64,000 bases of DNA, taken from Niallia taxi. Its GTDB lineage: Bacteria; Bacillota; Bacilli; Bacillales; Cytobacillaceae. The notes below the pieces were generated by a model. That model made no database searches, was not told where the DNA came from, and worked only from the letters and a program-made list of their open reading frames with translations. Made by a program: the position numbers and the translations under genes. The stretch lies in NCBI RefSeq assembly GCF_032818155.1, contig NZ_CP102590.1, positions 372,001 through 436,000 on the forward strand, written 5' to 3'. Shown piece after piece: positions 1 to 9,013 of this stretch (position 1 is the stretch's first letter; every line of letters starts with the position of its first letter).

Positions 1-318
1 TATTTCTTAACAACTAGCTAAATCACTTGCTTATGAAAATATATACCCCAATTATTTTCGATAAAACAAAAGTGTCAGGCACTTTTAATGGTGCCTGACA
101 CTTTTTGTATATTATATTGGAATCTCCACACTAAACTTGTATTACATTAAAAAGGTCTGTAACTCGCATTCTTCTAGCATTAAGTATCCTAGTGCTTCAT
201 TAAATTTGAGTTTTAAATAGTTCTAGAGAAGTAACATGCTCTCCCATTCAGAATTAATTTATGTAGATTGCTTTCCACCGTCAATAATTGCATAAATAAA
301 TTCTTAAAAGCGATTATA
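1..318. other. Gene-free stretch at window start
   Basis: AT-rich sequence with no open frame carrying a credible ribosome site on either strand. The only clear structure is the hairpin at 68-106, listed separately. It lies downstream of the metallophosphoesterase-like gene, which reads toward the window start, so much of this stretch is probably the 3' flank of that operon. Confidence 0.5.
68..106. terminator. Strong hairpin built from GTGTCAGGCAC
   Basis: The arm AAAAGTGTCAGGCAC is followed by an 8-nt loop and its perfect complement ending in TTTTT. It would stop transcription in either direction and most likely ends the minus-strand operon upstream of it. The core GTGTCAGGCACC is, as I recall, common in intergenic hairpins of Bacillus genomes, so this may also be a dispersed repeat unit. 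Confidence 0.7.
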
Positions 319-1251
319 TTACTTCGTCTTCAAAGTGATTAACCCTATGCTTGGTGTGTTAAATACGCGAAATTTCATAAATAATGGTCCACTTACACCT
401 AATCCGTTATTTACATATTGAGTGTGGTTTTCAATAGTATGAACACCTGTAACGTTCACTTTACCTGGAAATAAGCCGAAATTAGGGGCATACAGCGGGC
501 CAAGAATCGGCAGTCTAAATTGGCCTCCAAGTGTATGTCCATTAAGACTAACATCCCAATGTCTCCATTCCTCTCCTGTATCATTTAATGTTGTTGTCCG
601 ATAATCATGAAGATCTGGATTTTCGCTATCAATTTCAGTTGGGCGGTGGGATATTTCGATTGTAAATGGGTCTTGCTGCTCCTTGTATTGAGCTTCAAAC
701 TCTTCCTTTTCCTGAATTAATTGACTTGAAATTTCACTTCCCCCTACTTCATTCAAGCCTACATAAGGGTTTGTTTTTAACCAAATAGATTCATTGCCCT
801 TTTTAATCTCCATCCCTGGATATAATGGCTTAACATTATATTTTGTAAATAAATCATAAAAACGATCGCCTTTTTTCAATGCTGCAGTACTGTTATCTGC
901 ATCCTTATCACCTAAAATATAATACATTTCTTTATTTTTCGGCATTCCCTTTAATAGATTTTCGAGAGGCTGTAAATCCTTTGGCTCTTCAGATATGTAG
1001 TCTCCTGTAAAAACTACTAAATCATATTGCTGTTTTTTGATTAAGTTTACTAATCTCTTTTGGTTGCTGCCGAATTCTTTTCCCTGTAAATCGGAAATCT
1101 GCAGGATCTTATAGTTATCAAATGCTGCTGGTAAACGATTATGTGTGAGTGTCACTTTATTAACTGTTACATGTGAATTGCTCCAAATTGTCCCGAGAAT
1201 AAATATAATAAGTGCACCAATAATAATCCAAACAAGTTTTAACCTTTTCAT
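319..1251 (-). CDS. Metallophosphoesterase-fold membrane-anchored protein with degenerate active site
   Basis: A 310-residue protein with an N-terminal membrane anchor (about residues 6-23) and a calcineurin-like phosphoesterase fold. The family blocks can be followed: QISDLQG near residue 53, TGDY near 83, LGDKD near 113, ISHRP near 200 and NGHTLGGQ near 238. In active members these normally read DxH, GD, GNHE, GH and GHTHGGQ. Three metal-ligand positions are therefore replaced (H to Q, NH to DK, last H to L). The start has the ribosome site AAGGAG. It lies 12 bp downstream of the ABC permease and is probably cotranscribed with it. The fold assignment is firm. Catalysis is doubtful, and a binding or accessory role with the transporter is my inference. 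Confidence 0.75.
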   Translation of the reverse strand: MKRLKLVWIIIGALIIFILGTIWSNSHVTVNKVTLTHNRLPAAFDNYKILQISDLQGKEFGSNQKRLVNLIKKQQYDLVVFTGDYISEEPKDLQPLENLLKGMPKNKEMYYILGDKDADNSTAALKKGDRFYDLFTKYNVKPLYPGMEIKKGNESIWLKTNPYVGLNEVGGSEISSQLIQEKEEFEAQYKEQQDPFTIEISHRPTEIDSENPDLHDYRTTTLNDTGEEWRHWDVSLNGHTLGGQFRLPILGPLYAPNFGLFPGKVNVTGVHTIENHTQYVNNGLGVSGPLFMKFRVFNTPSIGLITLKTK

Positions 1252-1263
1252 TTACATTCTCCT

Positions 1264-3183
1264 TTAATACTTCACGATTTTTTTATAATTTTTTTCTGTA
1301 AATATATAAGTCACACCGTAAATAACAGTGAAAATGATGGCTGCAAAAATCCCACTGCCAACCACTACAAGCCAATTATCCATCGCAGCTATTCCAATGA
1401 TTTTTGTTACGAGTGGCAAGCCTGCTCCTAAATGCACAATTGCGACTGTGAGTGGAGAAAAAAACATGATCAGCGTTTGTTTTTTTATTGTTTGGAGAAT
1501 TTCTTTATCACTCATTCCAACTTTTTTCATAATGGCAAACCGATTCCGATCATCAAAGCCTTCCGAAATCTGCTTATAAAAAATCATAAGAGCTGTTTCC
1601 ACAAATAAAACGACACTAATAAAAATCCCTAAAAACAGCAGCCCGCCAAAACGCACTAACAAAGATTCCTTGTAAATCGACTTTGCTTCAACATCCACAT
1701 TGCCAATTGCTTGCGCTTTTGTTGCAACTGCATGGGAAAAATCATTGATTGCATCCGTATCACCCTGCACATTAAAATCTTGATACATGGTCAAGGAGTT
1801 CTCTAAATCTACTTTTCGAGCAAATTCACCAGTTAATGGAGCGATGACATACATCCAATTTGCATCAGTATTATCTGCAAGGGAGGTATCAATTGGCAGC
1901 TCATCTACCGTAGCTTTCACTTGGAATGATTTATTGTCTAAGCTGATGCTTTGTAATGTTGCACTTTCTTTATCTTTTAGAAGCATTACTTCATCTGAAG
2001 CTAACGATATATTTTCGTTTGTTAGTTTATTAAAGTCCACTAATGGCAGTATAAGGAAGAAGTCATCCTTTCCATCTCCAGTTAAATCTGCGGCAAATTG
2101 TCCGCCTTGGTAGGCTGCTGCTTTTGTAATTTCAACATCGTAACGGGCTTTAGTCTTGTCAATAAATGCTTGCAGCTGTTGCTGCTCAGAGACGTTTTCT
2201 GCTGGATTTGTAATAGACACATCAAACTGAAAGCTATTGTTAAGCATCGTATTAACACCTAAATATAAGGAAATCGTTGTGGTCAATACAATCAAGGTTG
2301 CTGTACTTAATACAGCAATATTGGATAAACCGACGGCATTTTGCTTCATCCTGTAAAGCATTGTTGAAATGAGCGTAAAATTACTTTTGTTATAATAAAT
2401 GCCATCTTTTTTGCGCAGTATTTTAAGGAGAACAATACTTACTGCTATAAAAAGCAAGTATGTCGCAGCAACAACAAACACTATCGCTGTAATAATTTCA
2501 GCTAAATCTAATTTGGGATCTTTCACAGAAAAAGATAATAGATAGCCGGCTATTAACAGGATGCTGCCAAGCATCGCTAGAAAAAGCTTCGCCTTCGGTT
2601 CCCGCTCCCCAATTTGTGCACCCTTCATAAGTTCAATCACACGAACAGAGTGAATCTGTTTTAAGTTAAAAACATGGATAATCATAAAGACTATCATGAA
2701 TGTAACCACCGTTTTAATAATTGCTGATAGAGAAATGATGTTAACGGTTAACGGTACCTTCATCATGGCAGACATCATTATGCCGACAACCTGATTGAAT
2801 ACTAGACCAATTGCAATACCGACAAGCATGGAGAAGAATGCCAACAGCGAGCTCTCTAGTATTAATAATTTTCTAATATGCTTTCTCTCCAAGCCTAACA
2901 AATTGTAAAGACCAATTTCCTTCTTGCGTTTTTTAAAAATAAAGCTGTTGGCATACAGTAAAAAGAACAGAGATAATACTGTAAACAATATGCTGCCAAA
3001 CTTCATTACATCGATTGTAAAGTTCCCACCTGAAATGGTTTTAAGAGCATGATTATTCACCAAGCTGTTAATCGTATAGAACAGCGCTATAACAACAACA
3101 CAAGTAAAAAGGTATGGGAGAAACAATAGGCTATTATTTTTGATATTTGTTACTGCTAGCTTTACATACAGTTTTTTATTCAT
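1264..3183 (-). CDS. BceB-like FtsX-family ABC transporter permease
   Basis: A 639-residue integral membrane protein with the Bce-type layout: one N-terminal segment, a group of segments with an FtsX-type core (residues about 60-180), further segments to about 310, one large extracellular domain (about 315-505), and a final FtsX-like core to the C-terminus. Such permeases, with a dedicated ATPase, detect and detoxify cell-wall-active peptide antibiotics in Firmicutes. Its ATG overlaps the stop of the ATPase gene by four bases, which indicates translational coupling. Unusually, the neighbouring kinase is VanS-type with its own spanning segments and not a short BceS-type intramembrane sensor. 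The peptide substrate cannot be read from the sequence. Confidence 0.88.
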   Translation of the reverse strand: MNKKLYVKLAVTNIKNNSLLFLPYLFTCVVVIALFYTINSLVNNHALKTISGGNFTIDVMKFGSILFTVLSLFFLLYANSFIFKKRKKEIGLYNLLGLERKHIRKLLILESSLLAFFSMLVGIAIGLVFNQVVGIMMSAMMKVPLTVNIISLSAIIKTVVTFMIVFMIIHVFNLKQIHSVRVIELMKGAQIGEREPKAKLFLAMLGSILLIAGYLLSFSVKDPKLDLAEIITAIVFVVAATYLLFIAVSIVLLKILRKKDGIYYNKSNFTLISTMLYRMKQNAVGLSNIAVLSTATLIVLTTTISLYLGVNTMLNNSFQFDVSITNPAENVSEQQQLQAFIDKTKARYDVEITKAAAYQGGQFAADLTGDGKDDFFLILPLVDFNKLTNENISLASDEVMLLKDKESATLQSISLDNKSFQVKATVDELPIDTSLADNTDANWMYVIAPLTGEFARKVDLENSLTMYQDFNVQGDTDAINDFSHAVATKAQAIGNVDVEAKSIYKESLLVRFGGLLFLGIFISVVLFVETALMIFYKQISEGFDDRNRFAIMKKVGMSDKEILQTIKKQTLIMFFSPLTVAIVHLGAGLPLVTKIIGIAAMDNWLVVVGSGIFAAIIFTVIYGVTYIFTEKNYKKIVKY

Positions 3184-3938
3184 ACTGTACTCCTTTTCGC
3201 AACCGCTGCTGACTGCATCTCAAAAATCTGTTGAGTAATATCCTCATCCATATTGGTTTTATGAATCTCGCTGTTGATTTTTCCATCTTTTATAAACAGC
3301 ACACGGCCTGCTTTACTCGCTGCATGCACACTATGTGTGACCATAATAATGGTCTGGCCGGATTTGTGAAGCTTTGCAAATAAATCTAACAGCTCCTGTG
3401 CTGAACGTGAATCGAGTGCGCCAGTCGGTTCATCTGCTAAAATTAGGCTTGGTGCGGTGATTAAAGCCCTTGCAACAGCGGCTCGCTGCTGCTGGCCACC
3501 TGATACTTCGTACGGATATTTCTCTAAAATATGCTCAATTCCCAATATGCCGGCTAACCCCTTAAGCTTTGCATTCATCTCTTTTAAGGACACATCAGCA
3601 AGTACTAGCGGCAAAAAGATATTATCCTTTAAACTGAATTGATCTAATAAATTAAAATCCTGAAACACAAAGCCTAAATGCTTGCGCCGAAATGCAGCCA
3701 ATTGATCATTTTCGATATTTTGGTAGTTCACGCCCTCAAGCTTCACTTCCCCTTCTGTCACATCATCTAAAGAAGCTAAAATATTTAAAAGTGTTGATTT
3801 CCCAGAGCCTGATTCTCCCATAATCGCAATATATTCCCCTTTATTTACGGTGAAGCTTATATCAACCAATGCCTCGACACTTGCACCTCTGCGAGATTGG
3901 TATACCTTTTTTACATTTTGAACCTTTAATATTTCCAT
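3180..3938 (-). CDS. BceA-like ABC transporter ATPase
   Basis: A cytoplasmic ATPase of about 252 residues in the MacB/BceA (LolD-like) class. It has Walker A GESGSGKST, Q-loop FVFQDFNL, signature VSGGQQQR, Walker B LILADEPTGALD and a switch histidine in VTHS. Two ATG codons are adjacent. The second (3938) is better spaced from GGAGGG, so it is used here; the first adds one Met. It is the first gene of the transporter unit and is separated from the upstream two-component genes by a terminator hairpin, so the transporter has its own promoter in that 125-bp gap, plausibly controlled by the adjacent response regulator. Confidence 0.92.
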   Translation of the reverse strand: MEILKVQNVKKVYQSRRGASVEALVDISFTVNKGEYIAIMGESGSGKSTLLNILASLDDVTEGEVKLEGVNYQNIENDQLAAFRRKHLGFVFQDFNLLDQFSLKDNIFLPLVLADVSLKEMNAKLKGLAGILGIEHILEKYPYEVSGGQQQRAAVARALITAPSLILADEPTGALDSRSAQELLDLFAKLHKSGQTIIMVTHSVHAASKAGRVLFIKDGKINSEIHKTNMDEDITQQIFEMQSAAVAKRSTV

Positions 3939-3958
3939 CATTATCCCTCCAAAATAAA

Positions 3959-4005
3959 AAAACCTTTGCTCTCAGTACATTAATCATACTGAAAACAAAG
4001 GTTTT
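3959..4005 (-). terminator. Terminator between kinase and transporter genes
   Basis: AAAACCTTTG and CAAAGGTTTT pair, with inner complementarity TCAGTA/TACTGA. On the minus strand the hairpin is followed by a run of U. It separates the regulator pair from the transporter genes. Confidence 0.75.
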
Positions 4006-4065
4006 CTTTATTTGGGTTATATAACAATTTCCTGCTTTTTTTCTGCGTAAAATCTTACGAAAATC

Positions 4066-5148
4066 TTACGATAATGGCAGACGCACTGTAAAACTAATAT
4101 TTTGCCCAGCTGATTCTGCTGAAATTGTGCCGTGATGCTGTTCCATAATTTGCTTCGCAATAGCAAGCCCTATTCCAGCTCCGCCATTTCGAGTCGACCT
4201 TGATTCGTCTAACCGATAAAATTGCTCAAAAATACGGTCCAGCTTTTCACGCTCAATTGGATAGCCTTTATTACTGAATTGAATCACTGCATTATCTTCC
4301 TCCTGCTTAACGGAAATAACAATTTCACTGTTTTCAAAGCTATAATGCACGGCATTGCTAACTAGATTGTCAAGCACTCTCTGAATTTTCTCCGCATCAC
4401 AAACAATCTCCATATTATTACTGCCTTCAAGCCGATAGGTTAAGTTCTTAGCTGTAAGTACAGGCTGAAATTCAAACAGCAGCTGCTCAAGCATTAAGGA
4501 CACATTCACTTTGCTATAATTTAACGGTATCGTCGATAAATTAAAACGGGTTATTTCAAAAAATTCATTAATTAAATCATCTAAGCGTTCTGCATTAGTC
4601 ATCGTAACATGGATAAACTTTTGATACATCTCATCTGAAATATTCTTTTCATCCCTCAGCAGTGTCAAATAACCAATTATAGAGGAAATTGGTGTTTTTA
4701 AATCATGTGCAAGATAAACAATTAAATCATTTTTGCGCTGCTCAGCTTCCTTTGCCACACGCTCATTTTCCTTCAACTCGAAACGCAATTTTTCCAAGCC
4801 TGCTTCCGCATCCTTTAAAATAGGTGGAAGCTGTACATCTTGTTTATCCTCGAGTGTGATTGTTTCTAAATTCGCTGACAAGACACCCAAATACTTTATC
4901 AGCTGTCTGCGCTGAATCAATAAAATGATAAAAACACAAGCAGCAAATAAACTTGGTGCAAGTACTAATAAGCGGTTACTTAACCAGTTAATCGTATCAC
5001 CCAATAAACCAGCTACCCCTTGTGCATCGTTTAAACTAACTAGAATAAAAGACAAAAGAAAAATAATAACAAAACAAGAAAGGGTCATGATAATAAAGCG
5101 TACTGCTAGGTAATTGGAAATTTTCGCAACGTTTGCTTTCTTATTCAA
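4066..5148 (-). CDS. VanS-type sensor histidine kinase
   Basis: Membrane sensor kinase with two spanning segments (about residues 14-39 and 58-79), a very short external loop, a HisKA domain with the H-box YLAHDLKTPISS (phospho-acceptor about His148 from this start) and a HATPase domain with N, G1 (DRIFEQFYR) and G2 (GGAGIGLAIAK) boxes. The H-box and length match VanS-family kinases. I chose the TTG at 5148 because GGAGTGGG lies 8 nt upstream and the start overlaps the regulator stop. An upstream ATG at 5181 lacks a good ribosome site. No vanHAX-type genes are in the window, so the partner is probably the neighbouring ABC transporter and not glycopeptide resistance. Confidence 0.9.
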   Translation of the reverse strand: MNKKANVAKISNYLAVRFIIMTLSCFVIIFLLSFILVSLNDAQGVAGLLGDTINWLSNRLLVLAPSLFAACVFIILLIQRRQLIKYLGVLSANLETITLEDKQDVQLPPILKDAEAGLEKLRFELKENERVAKEAEQRKNDLIVYLAHDLKTPISSIIGYLTLLRDEKNISDEMYQKFIHVTMTNAERLDDLINEFFEITRFNLSTIPLNYSKVNVSLMLEQLLFEFQPVLTAKNLTYRLEGSNNMEIVCDAEKIQRVLDNLVSNAVHYSFENSEIVISVKQEEDNAVIQFSNKGYPIEREKLDRIFEQFYRLDESRSTRNGGAGIGLAIAKQIMEQHHGTISAESAGQNISFTVRLPLS

Positions 5149-5836
5149 TTTTATATCCCACTCCCCAAACTGTTTTAACATATTTTGGCTTTTTTACAGG
5201 TTCCTTCAGCTTCTCACGCAGCCTGGCAATATGAGCCATAACCGTATTGTTATTTTCTATAAACTTCTCTCCCCAAACCTTCTCAAAAAGCTCCTCAGAA
5301 GAGATAACCTTCCCCTGATTTTCGGATAGGCACCATAAAATAGAAAACTCAATTGGAGTTAACTCGATAGGCTCACCAAATAAGGAACAGCTATGTGTAG
5401 CTTTATTAATTTTCAAGCCTCTAATATCATATTCATCCACTTCTTTAACACTAACTGCCTTTTCATTATATCGCTTATATCTCCGCAATTGAGTTTTGAC
5501 TCTTGCCACGACCTCAAGTGGGTTAAAGGGCTTCGTCATATAATCATCTGCGCCGATTGTCAGTCCAGTTATTTTATCAATATCCTCGATTTTGGCTGTT
5601 AACATAATAATCGGATAAAAATAGTGCTCGCGGATTTTTTTACATAGCTCAAACCCGTTTATTCCTGGCACCATTACATCCAATATCGCTAAATCATATT
5701 CCGTTTTCTTGATACTCTCTAATGCATCCTGTCCATTATTATAAGTGTCAACAACATAGCCTTGATCACTCAAGTAGATTTCCAACAAGTTAGAAATATC
5801 CTCTTCATCTTCAACAAGTAATATTTTTTGATTCAC
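5141..5836 (-). CDS. VanR-type OmpR-family response regulator
   Basis: A 231-residue regulator with a receiver domain (acidic pocket EDEED at 9-13, phospho-acceptor Asp53 in LDVM, Lys in TKPF) and a C-terminal winged helix ending VKTVWGVGYKIE, the hallmark of VanR relatives. It starts with GTG behind AAAGGGGAA. It is the first gene of a two-gene operon with the kinase (8-bp overlap). Two copies of TACAGTT with a 9-bp period lie just upstream at 5854-5869 (reverse AACTGTA on the coding strand), a possible tandem binding site for autoregulation. The likely target is the transporter operon that follows. No antibiotic specificity can be claimed. Confidence 0.92.
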   Translation of the reverse strand: MNQKILLVEDEEDISNLLEIYLSDQGYVVDTYNNGQDALESIKKTEYDLAILDVMVPGINGFELCKKIREHYFYPIIMLTAKIEDIDKITGLTIGADDYMTKPFNPLEVVARVKTQLRRYKRYNEKAVSVKEVDEYDIRGLKINKATHSCSLFGEPIELTPIEFSILWCLSENQGKVISSEELFEKVWGEKFIENNNTVMAHIARLREKLKEPVKKPKYVKTVWGVGYKIE

Positions 5837-5853
5837 TACAATTTCCCCTTTAA

Positions 5854-5869
5854 TACAGTTTTTACAGTT
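5854..5869 (-). promoter_or_regulatory. Tandem AACTGTA repeats before the response-regulator gene
   Basis: Two direct copies of TACAGTT on the plus strand, 9 bp start to start, 18 bp before the GTG of the response regulator. OmpR-family regulators commonly bind direct repeats at about 10-11 bp. The short spacing and lack of a second example in the window keep this tentative. Confidence 0.25.
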
Positions 5870-6148
5870 TCTATTTTTTGTATAGTTAAAGTTTTATTTC
5901 CTTTTTATTAGTATACATTAACTTGCGTTATACCAAGAAGGAAAACTCGATAGACTTTTTCTTCATTTAGAATAAGGTTTTTAGTAGTGAGGTTGGGATT
6001 GTTGCGGGATTTATCTTCAGACAAGGCCTGAGATGGCGTAATTTGTCTTTGGAGACTTTTCATATTTTTCATGTCCTTCACCTTGGACATGTTCCAATAT
6101 TAAATAGTAATTGCCACCCTTAAATTCTTTACCACACTAAAAACATAA

Positions 6149-6177
6149 TTGAAATTATCAAATAATAGTGTTACAAT
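6149..6177 (+). promoter_or_regulatory. SigA-type promoter of amino-acid ABC operon
   Basis: TTGAAA at 6149-6154 and TACAAT at 6172-6177 are separated by exactly 17 bp and lie 73 bp before the ATG of the binding-protein gene. No T-box or S-box leader is present between promoter and gene, so control, if any, is by a protein. Confidence 0.55.
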
Positions 6178-6250
6178 ACTGTAGTCTTCTAACATATTAG
6201 CAGACTAAAGCGAAATGCAATTACACTTAATTAAAGGTGGTCTATATAAT

Positions 6251-7024
6251 ATGAAACGTTTATTAACTATGATTCTATTAGTGGCTGCGGTTTTCTCGAT
6301 CGTTGCTGGTTGTTCTAAGTCATCTTCAAAAGAGGACGATACATTGGTAATTGGGATTGATGATAAGTTTGCTCCGATGGGATTCCGTGATGAAAATAAT
6401 GAGGTTGTTGGCTTTGACATTGATTATGCGAAGGCTGCTGCTGAGAAAATGGACATGAAGGTTGAGTTTCAACCAATTGACTGGGAAACAAAAGAGTCTG
6501 AGCTAAGCAGCGGACGTATTGACCTTATTTGGAATGGTTACACGATCACAGATGAGCGTAAGAAAAAGGTTCTTTTCACAAAGCCTTATTTGAAAAATGC
6601 ACAGGTTGTAGTTACTCTTGCTGATTCAAAGGTTACTAAACTAGCTGATTTAGAAGGAAAAGTGGTTGGTCTTCAATCATTATCTTCTGCAGCAGATGCA
6701 CTTGATGCTGATCCAATTAAATCTAAAATTAAAACAGTAACAGAGTTCTCCGATAATGTGTCTGCATTAAATGACTTAAAAAATGGCCGTTTAGATGCTG
6801 TAGTTATTGATGAAATTGTTATTGATTACTATATGACGAAAGAGGAAGGTTCATTTAAGATTCTTGATGAGTCACTTGCTCCAGAGGAATATGGTGTAGG
6901 TGTGAAAAAAGGAAATGAAGAGCTGCTTGAAAAGCTGCAAAAAGCGCTTGATGAGATGAATGAGGACGGCACTGCTGCTGAAATCTCTGATAAGTGGTTC
7001 GGCGACGATATCGTAATAAAATAA
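6251..7024 (+). CDS. Polar amino-acid ABC transporter substrate-binding lipoprotein
   Basis: Extracellular solute-binding protein of family 3, about 257 residues. It has a lipoprotein signal with lipobox near VAGC, then the family-3 landmarks VIGIDDKFAPMGFRD, VGFDIDYAKA, WNGYTITDERKK and VVIDEIVIDYY. The start is the ATG at 6251 behind AAAGGTGG; an in-frame upstream ATG would add 12 residues before the signal peptide. It captures the ligand outside the membrane and delivers it to the permease encoded 69 bp downstream. The family covers cystine, arginine, glutamine and similar ligands. The sequence resembles the TcyA/YxeM side of the family, but the ligand cannot be fixed by eye. Confidence 0.92.
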   Translation: MKRLLTMILLVAAVFSIVAGCSKSSSKEDDTLVIGIDDKFAPMGFRDENNEVVGFDIDYAKAAAEKMDMKVEFQPIDWETKESELSSGRIDLIWNGYTITDERKKKVLFTKPYLKNAQVVVTLADSKVTKLADLEGKVVGLQSLSSAADALDADPIKSKIKTVTEFSDNVSALNDLKNGRLDAVVIDEIVIDYYMTKEEGSFKILDESLAPEEYGVGVKKGNEELLEKLQKALDEMNEDGTAAEISDKWFGDDIVIK

Positions 7025-7093
7025 TAACCAATTTTAAGATGATGCAGGATTTCCATTAGGGGAATCCTGTATTGTGTTCGGAGGTAACCTTTT

Positions 7094-7753
7094 ATGTCTT
7101 TTGATTATATTAAATCCATTACAATGCCTCTCCTTGAAGGGGCACAGATGACCGTTCTATTGTTTATCATTGCCATCGTGGTTTCGATACCACTTGGTTT
7201 TCTATTAACACTTGCTGTAAGAAGCAGCTTCAAGCCACTTTCTTGGTTTGCTCAAGGCTATATTTACATCCTGCGCGGCACACCGCTGTTGCTGCAGCTT
7301 CTGTTTATCTGTTTTGGTTTGCCGATGCTTCCAGTAGTTGGTGAGTATTTGGTATTAGATAGATTTGTTGCCGCTTGTTTAGGATTTATCTTAAACTATG
7401 CCGCTTATTTCGCAGAAATTTTCCGAGGCGGACTTATTGCTATTGATAAGGGCCAATACGAAGCATCCCAGGTTCTGGGCTTGAACAAATTCCAAACGTT
7501 GCGCAAAATCATTCTTCCGCAAATGTTCCGCATCGCTCTTCCGGCTGTGGCGAATGAATCTGTTACACTTGTTAAGGATACTGCACTGCTTTATGCCGTT
7601 GCTGTACCAGAATTACTGCATTTTGCTCAAGCGGCTGTCAATCGCGACTTTTCTATTGCTCCGTTTGTAGTTGCAGGTGTTATCTATTTAATTATGACAC
7701 TAGTACTTACGATTATCTTTAAATGGCTCGAACGCCGATTCAAATTTGAATAA
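7094..7753 (+). CDS. Polar amino-acid ABC transporter permease
   Basis: A 219-residue HEAT-family inner-membrane permease with about five spanning helices. It carries the family EAA motif in [21 protein letters not shown], which docks on the ATPase, and the N-terminal block [14 protein letters not shown] typical of His/Glu/Gln/Cys permeases. The ribosome site CGGAGG is 8 nt before the ATG. Only one permease gene is present, so the channel is probably a homodimer. It sits between the binding protein and ATPase genes in one operon. Confidence 0.93.
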   Translation: MSFDYIKSITMPLLEGAQMTVLLFIIAIVVSIPLGFLLTLAVRSSFKPLSWFAQGYIYILRGTPLLLQLLFICFGLPMLPVVGEYLVLDRFVAACLGFILNYAAYFAEIFRGGLIAIDKGQYEASQVLGLNKFQTLRKIILPQMFRIALPAVANESVTLVKDTALLYAVAVPELLHFAQAAVNRDFSIAPFVVAGVIYLIMTLVLTIIFKWLERRFKFE

Positions 7754-7769
7754 GAAGGAGTTGGTGAAC

Positions 7770-8516
7770 ATGGCTATTATTGAAATCTCCAACCTAAAAA
7801 AATCATATGGTAATCTCGACGTATTAAAGCAGATTACATTTAATGTTAATAAAAATGAAGTAGTCGCAGTAATTGGTCCGTCTGGATCTGGAAAAAGCAC
7901 GATGCTGCGCAGTCTTGTTAATCTCGAACAAATCGACAACGGCAATATATGTGTTAGCGGTAATTATTTAGTGAAAGATGGGGCTTATGTAAAACCGCAA
8001 GAGATTAAACAAATCACTAGCAAAATGGGGATGGTTTTCCAGCATTTCAACCTCTTCCCTCATTTAACTGTGAGAGAGAATTTAGAGCTTGCTCCAAAAA
8101 CGGTGAAAAAGGAAGATTCCAAAGAAATTCATCGCAGAAGCAGTGAGCTTCTGGAGAAAATCGGATTAACTGCTTGGGCTGATTCATTCCCGGCCAAACT
8201 TTCAGGCGGTCAAAAACAACGGGTTGCCATTGCAAGAGCTCTTATGATGAACCCGGAAATTATGTTATTCGATGAGCCAACCTCTGCCCTTGATCCAGAA
8301 TTGACTGGCGAGGTATTACAGGTGATGAAGGACCTTGCTCAAGAAAACATGACAATGATTGTGGTAACACATGAAATGGGCTTTGCAAGAGAGGTTGCAG
8401 ACAGAGTCGTGTTCATGGACAACGGAGAGATTGTGGAGTCTGGCACTCCAGCCGAGTTGTTTACAAACCCAAAGTTTGAACGAACTAAAGCGTTCTTAAA
8501 CCGCAGTTTGAAATAA
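7770..8516 (+). CDS. Polar amino-acid ABC transporter ATPase
   Basis: A 248-residue ATPase from this start, with Walker [11 protein letters not shown]-loop [12 protein letters not shown], signature LSGGQKQR, Walker [15 protein letters not shown] and H-loop VVTHEMGFA, all typical of the GlnQ/TcyC group. The ATG at 7770 follows GAAGGAG with 9-nt spacing. It lies 16 bp beyond the permease stop and is the last gene of the three-gene importer operon. A bidirectional terminator follows at once. Confidence 0.94.
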   Translation: MAIIEISNLKKSYGNLDVLKQITFNVNKNEVVAVIGPSGSGKSTMLRSLVNLEQIDNGNICVSGNYLVKDGAYVKPQEIKQITSKMGMVFQHFNLFPHLTVRENLELAPKTVKKEDSKEIHRRSSELLEKIGLTAWADSFPAKLSGGQKQRVAIARALMMNPEIMLFDEPTSALDPELTGEVLQVMKDLAQENMTMIVVTHEMGFAREVADRVVFMDNGEIVESGTPAELFTNPKFERTKAFLNRSLK

Positions 8517-8522
8517 TAGCAA

Positions 8523-8560
8523 AAGAAGAAACCTCCCAAAAAGGAGGTTTCTTCTTTTTT
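8523..8560. terminator. Bidirectional terminator after the ABC importer
   Basis: A 14-bp perfect stem (AAGAAGAAACCTCC with its complement) and a T-run on both sides. It lies between convergent genes and serves both. Confidence 0.9.
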
Positions 8561-8565
8561 TATAC

Positions 8566-8856
8566 CTATTTATTATTTTTAACCCATTCGATGATTTCAT
8601 CTATATTATCTTCCAGATCAATTGCGACTGTACCATCTTCCGGTATTTGACTAAGGCCGTTTTCCAGTTCATTTATCTTTGTGCTTAATTCCGCTAAGCT
8701 TGAATCTGCACCCTTCTTTTTCGCCTTTTCCATCAGTTCGATGAATTGCGCGTCTTCCTCAAGCTCACCAACAAGACTCCATAATTCATGAAGCACTGTT
8801 TCTAATTGCACTGCTGATTGCTGTACCTTTTGTAGTGTTGCGATTGTTTTTTCCAT
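8566..8856 (-). CDS. Small acidic helical protein of unknown function
   Basis: A 96-residue, mostly alpha-helical, acidic and probably cytoplasmic protein with heptad-like leucines (QLETVLHELWSLVGELEE) and a lysine cluster KAKKKG near the middle. There is no signal peptide, Cys or recognised motif. The ribosome site AAGGAAGG precedes the ATG. It is monocistronic, converging on the ABC importer. I do not recognise the family. Composition suggests a small dimeric coiled-coil protein. Confidence 0.6.
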   Translation of the reverse strand: MEKTIATLQKVQQSAVQLETVLHELWSLVGELEEDAQFIELMEKAKKKGADSSLAELSTKINELENGLSQIPEDGTVAIDLEDNIDEIIEWVKNNK

Positions 8857-8944
8857 ATGTAATCCTTCCTTGTTTAAGACTAGTAAGTATATATAGAATA
8901 TCTCTTTCTATCAGTTATTACAAATAATTCTCGATTTTTAGGCT

Positions 8945-8970
8945 GTTTCAATTTTCTTTAAAAAAGGTAT
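8945..8970 (+). promoter_or_regulatory. SigB-like promoter before DUF378 gene
   Basis: GTTTCA, 14-bp spacer, AGGTAT. This matches the general-stress sigma factor consensus GTTTAA/GGGTAT at 5 of 6 positions in each box and lies 43 bp before the ATG. Confidence 0.45.
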
Positions 8971-9013
8971 ATATAAAGTACACTTAAATAATTATTTTAT
9001 AGGAGGTCTAAAC

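Larger units (their letters stand above)
5837..6250. other. Spacer between divergent regulator and amino-acid ABC operons
   Basis: About 410 bp with no convincing gene. It contains the upstream region of the response-regulator gene, an inverted repeat CATGTCC/GGACATG at about 6070-6091, and the promoter for the amino-acid transporter at 6149-6177. A 60-codon minus-strand frame here has no family resemblance and was not called. Confidence 0.5.

Noticed and set aside
4066..5836. Glycopeptide-resistance locus
   Set aside because: The regulators are VanRS-type, but no vanH, ligase, vanX or vanY gene follows. Resistance is not claimed.
5908..6090. 60-codon minus-strand frame
   Set aside because: No ribosome site or homology, and it overlaps an inverted repeat.
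6100..6250. T-box or S-box riboswitch before the amino-acid transporter
   Set aside because: The leader after the promoter is too short and lacks the conserved motifs.
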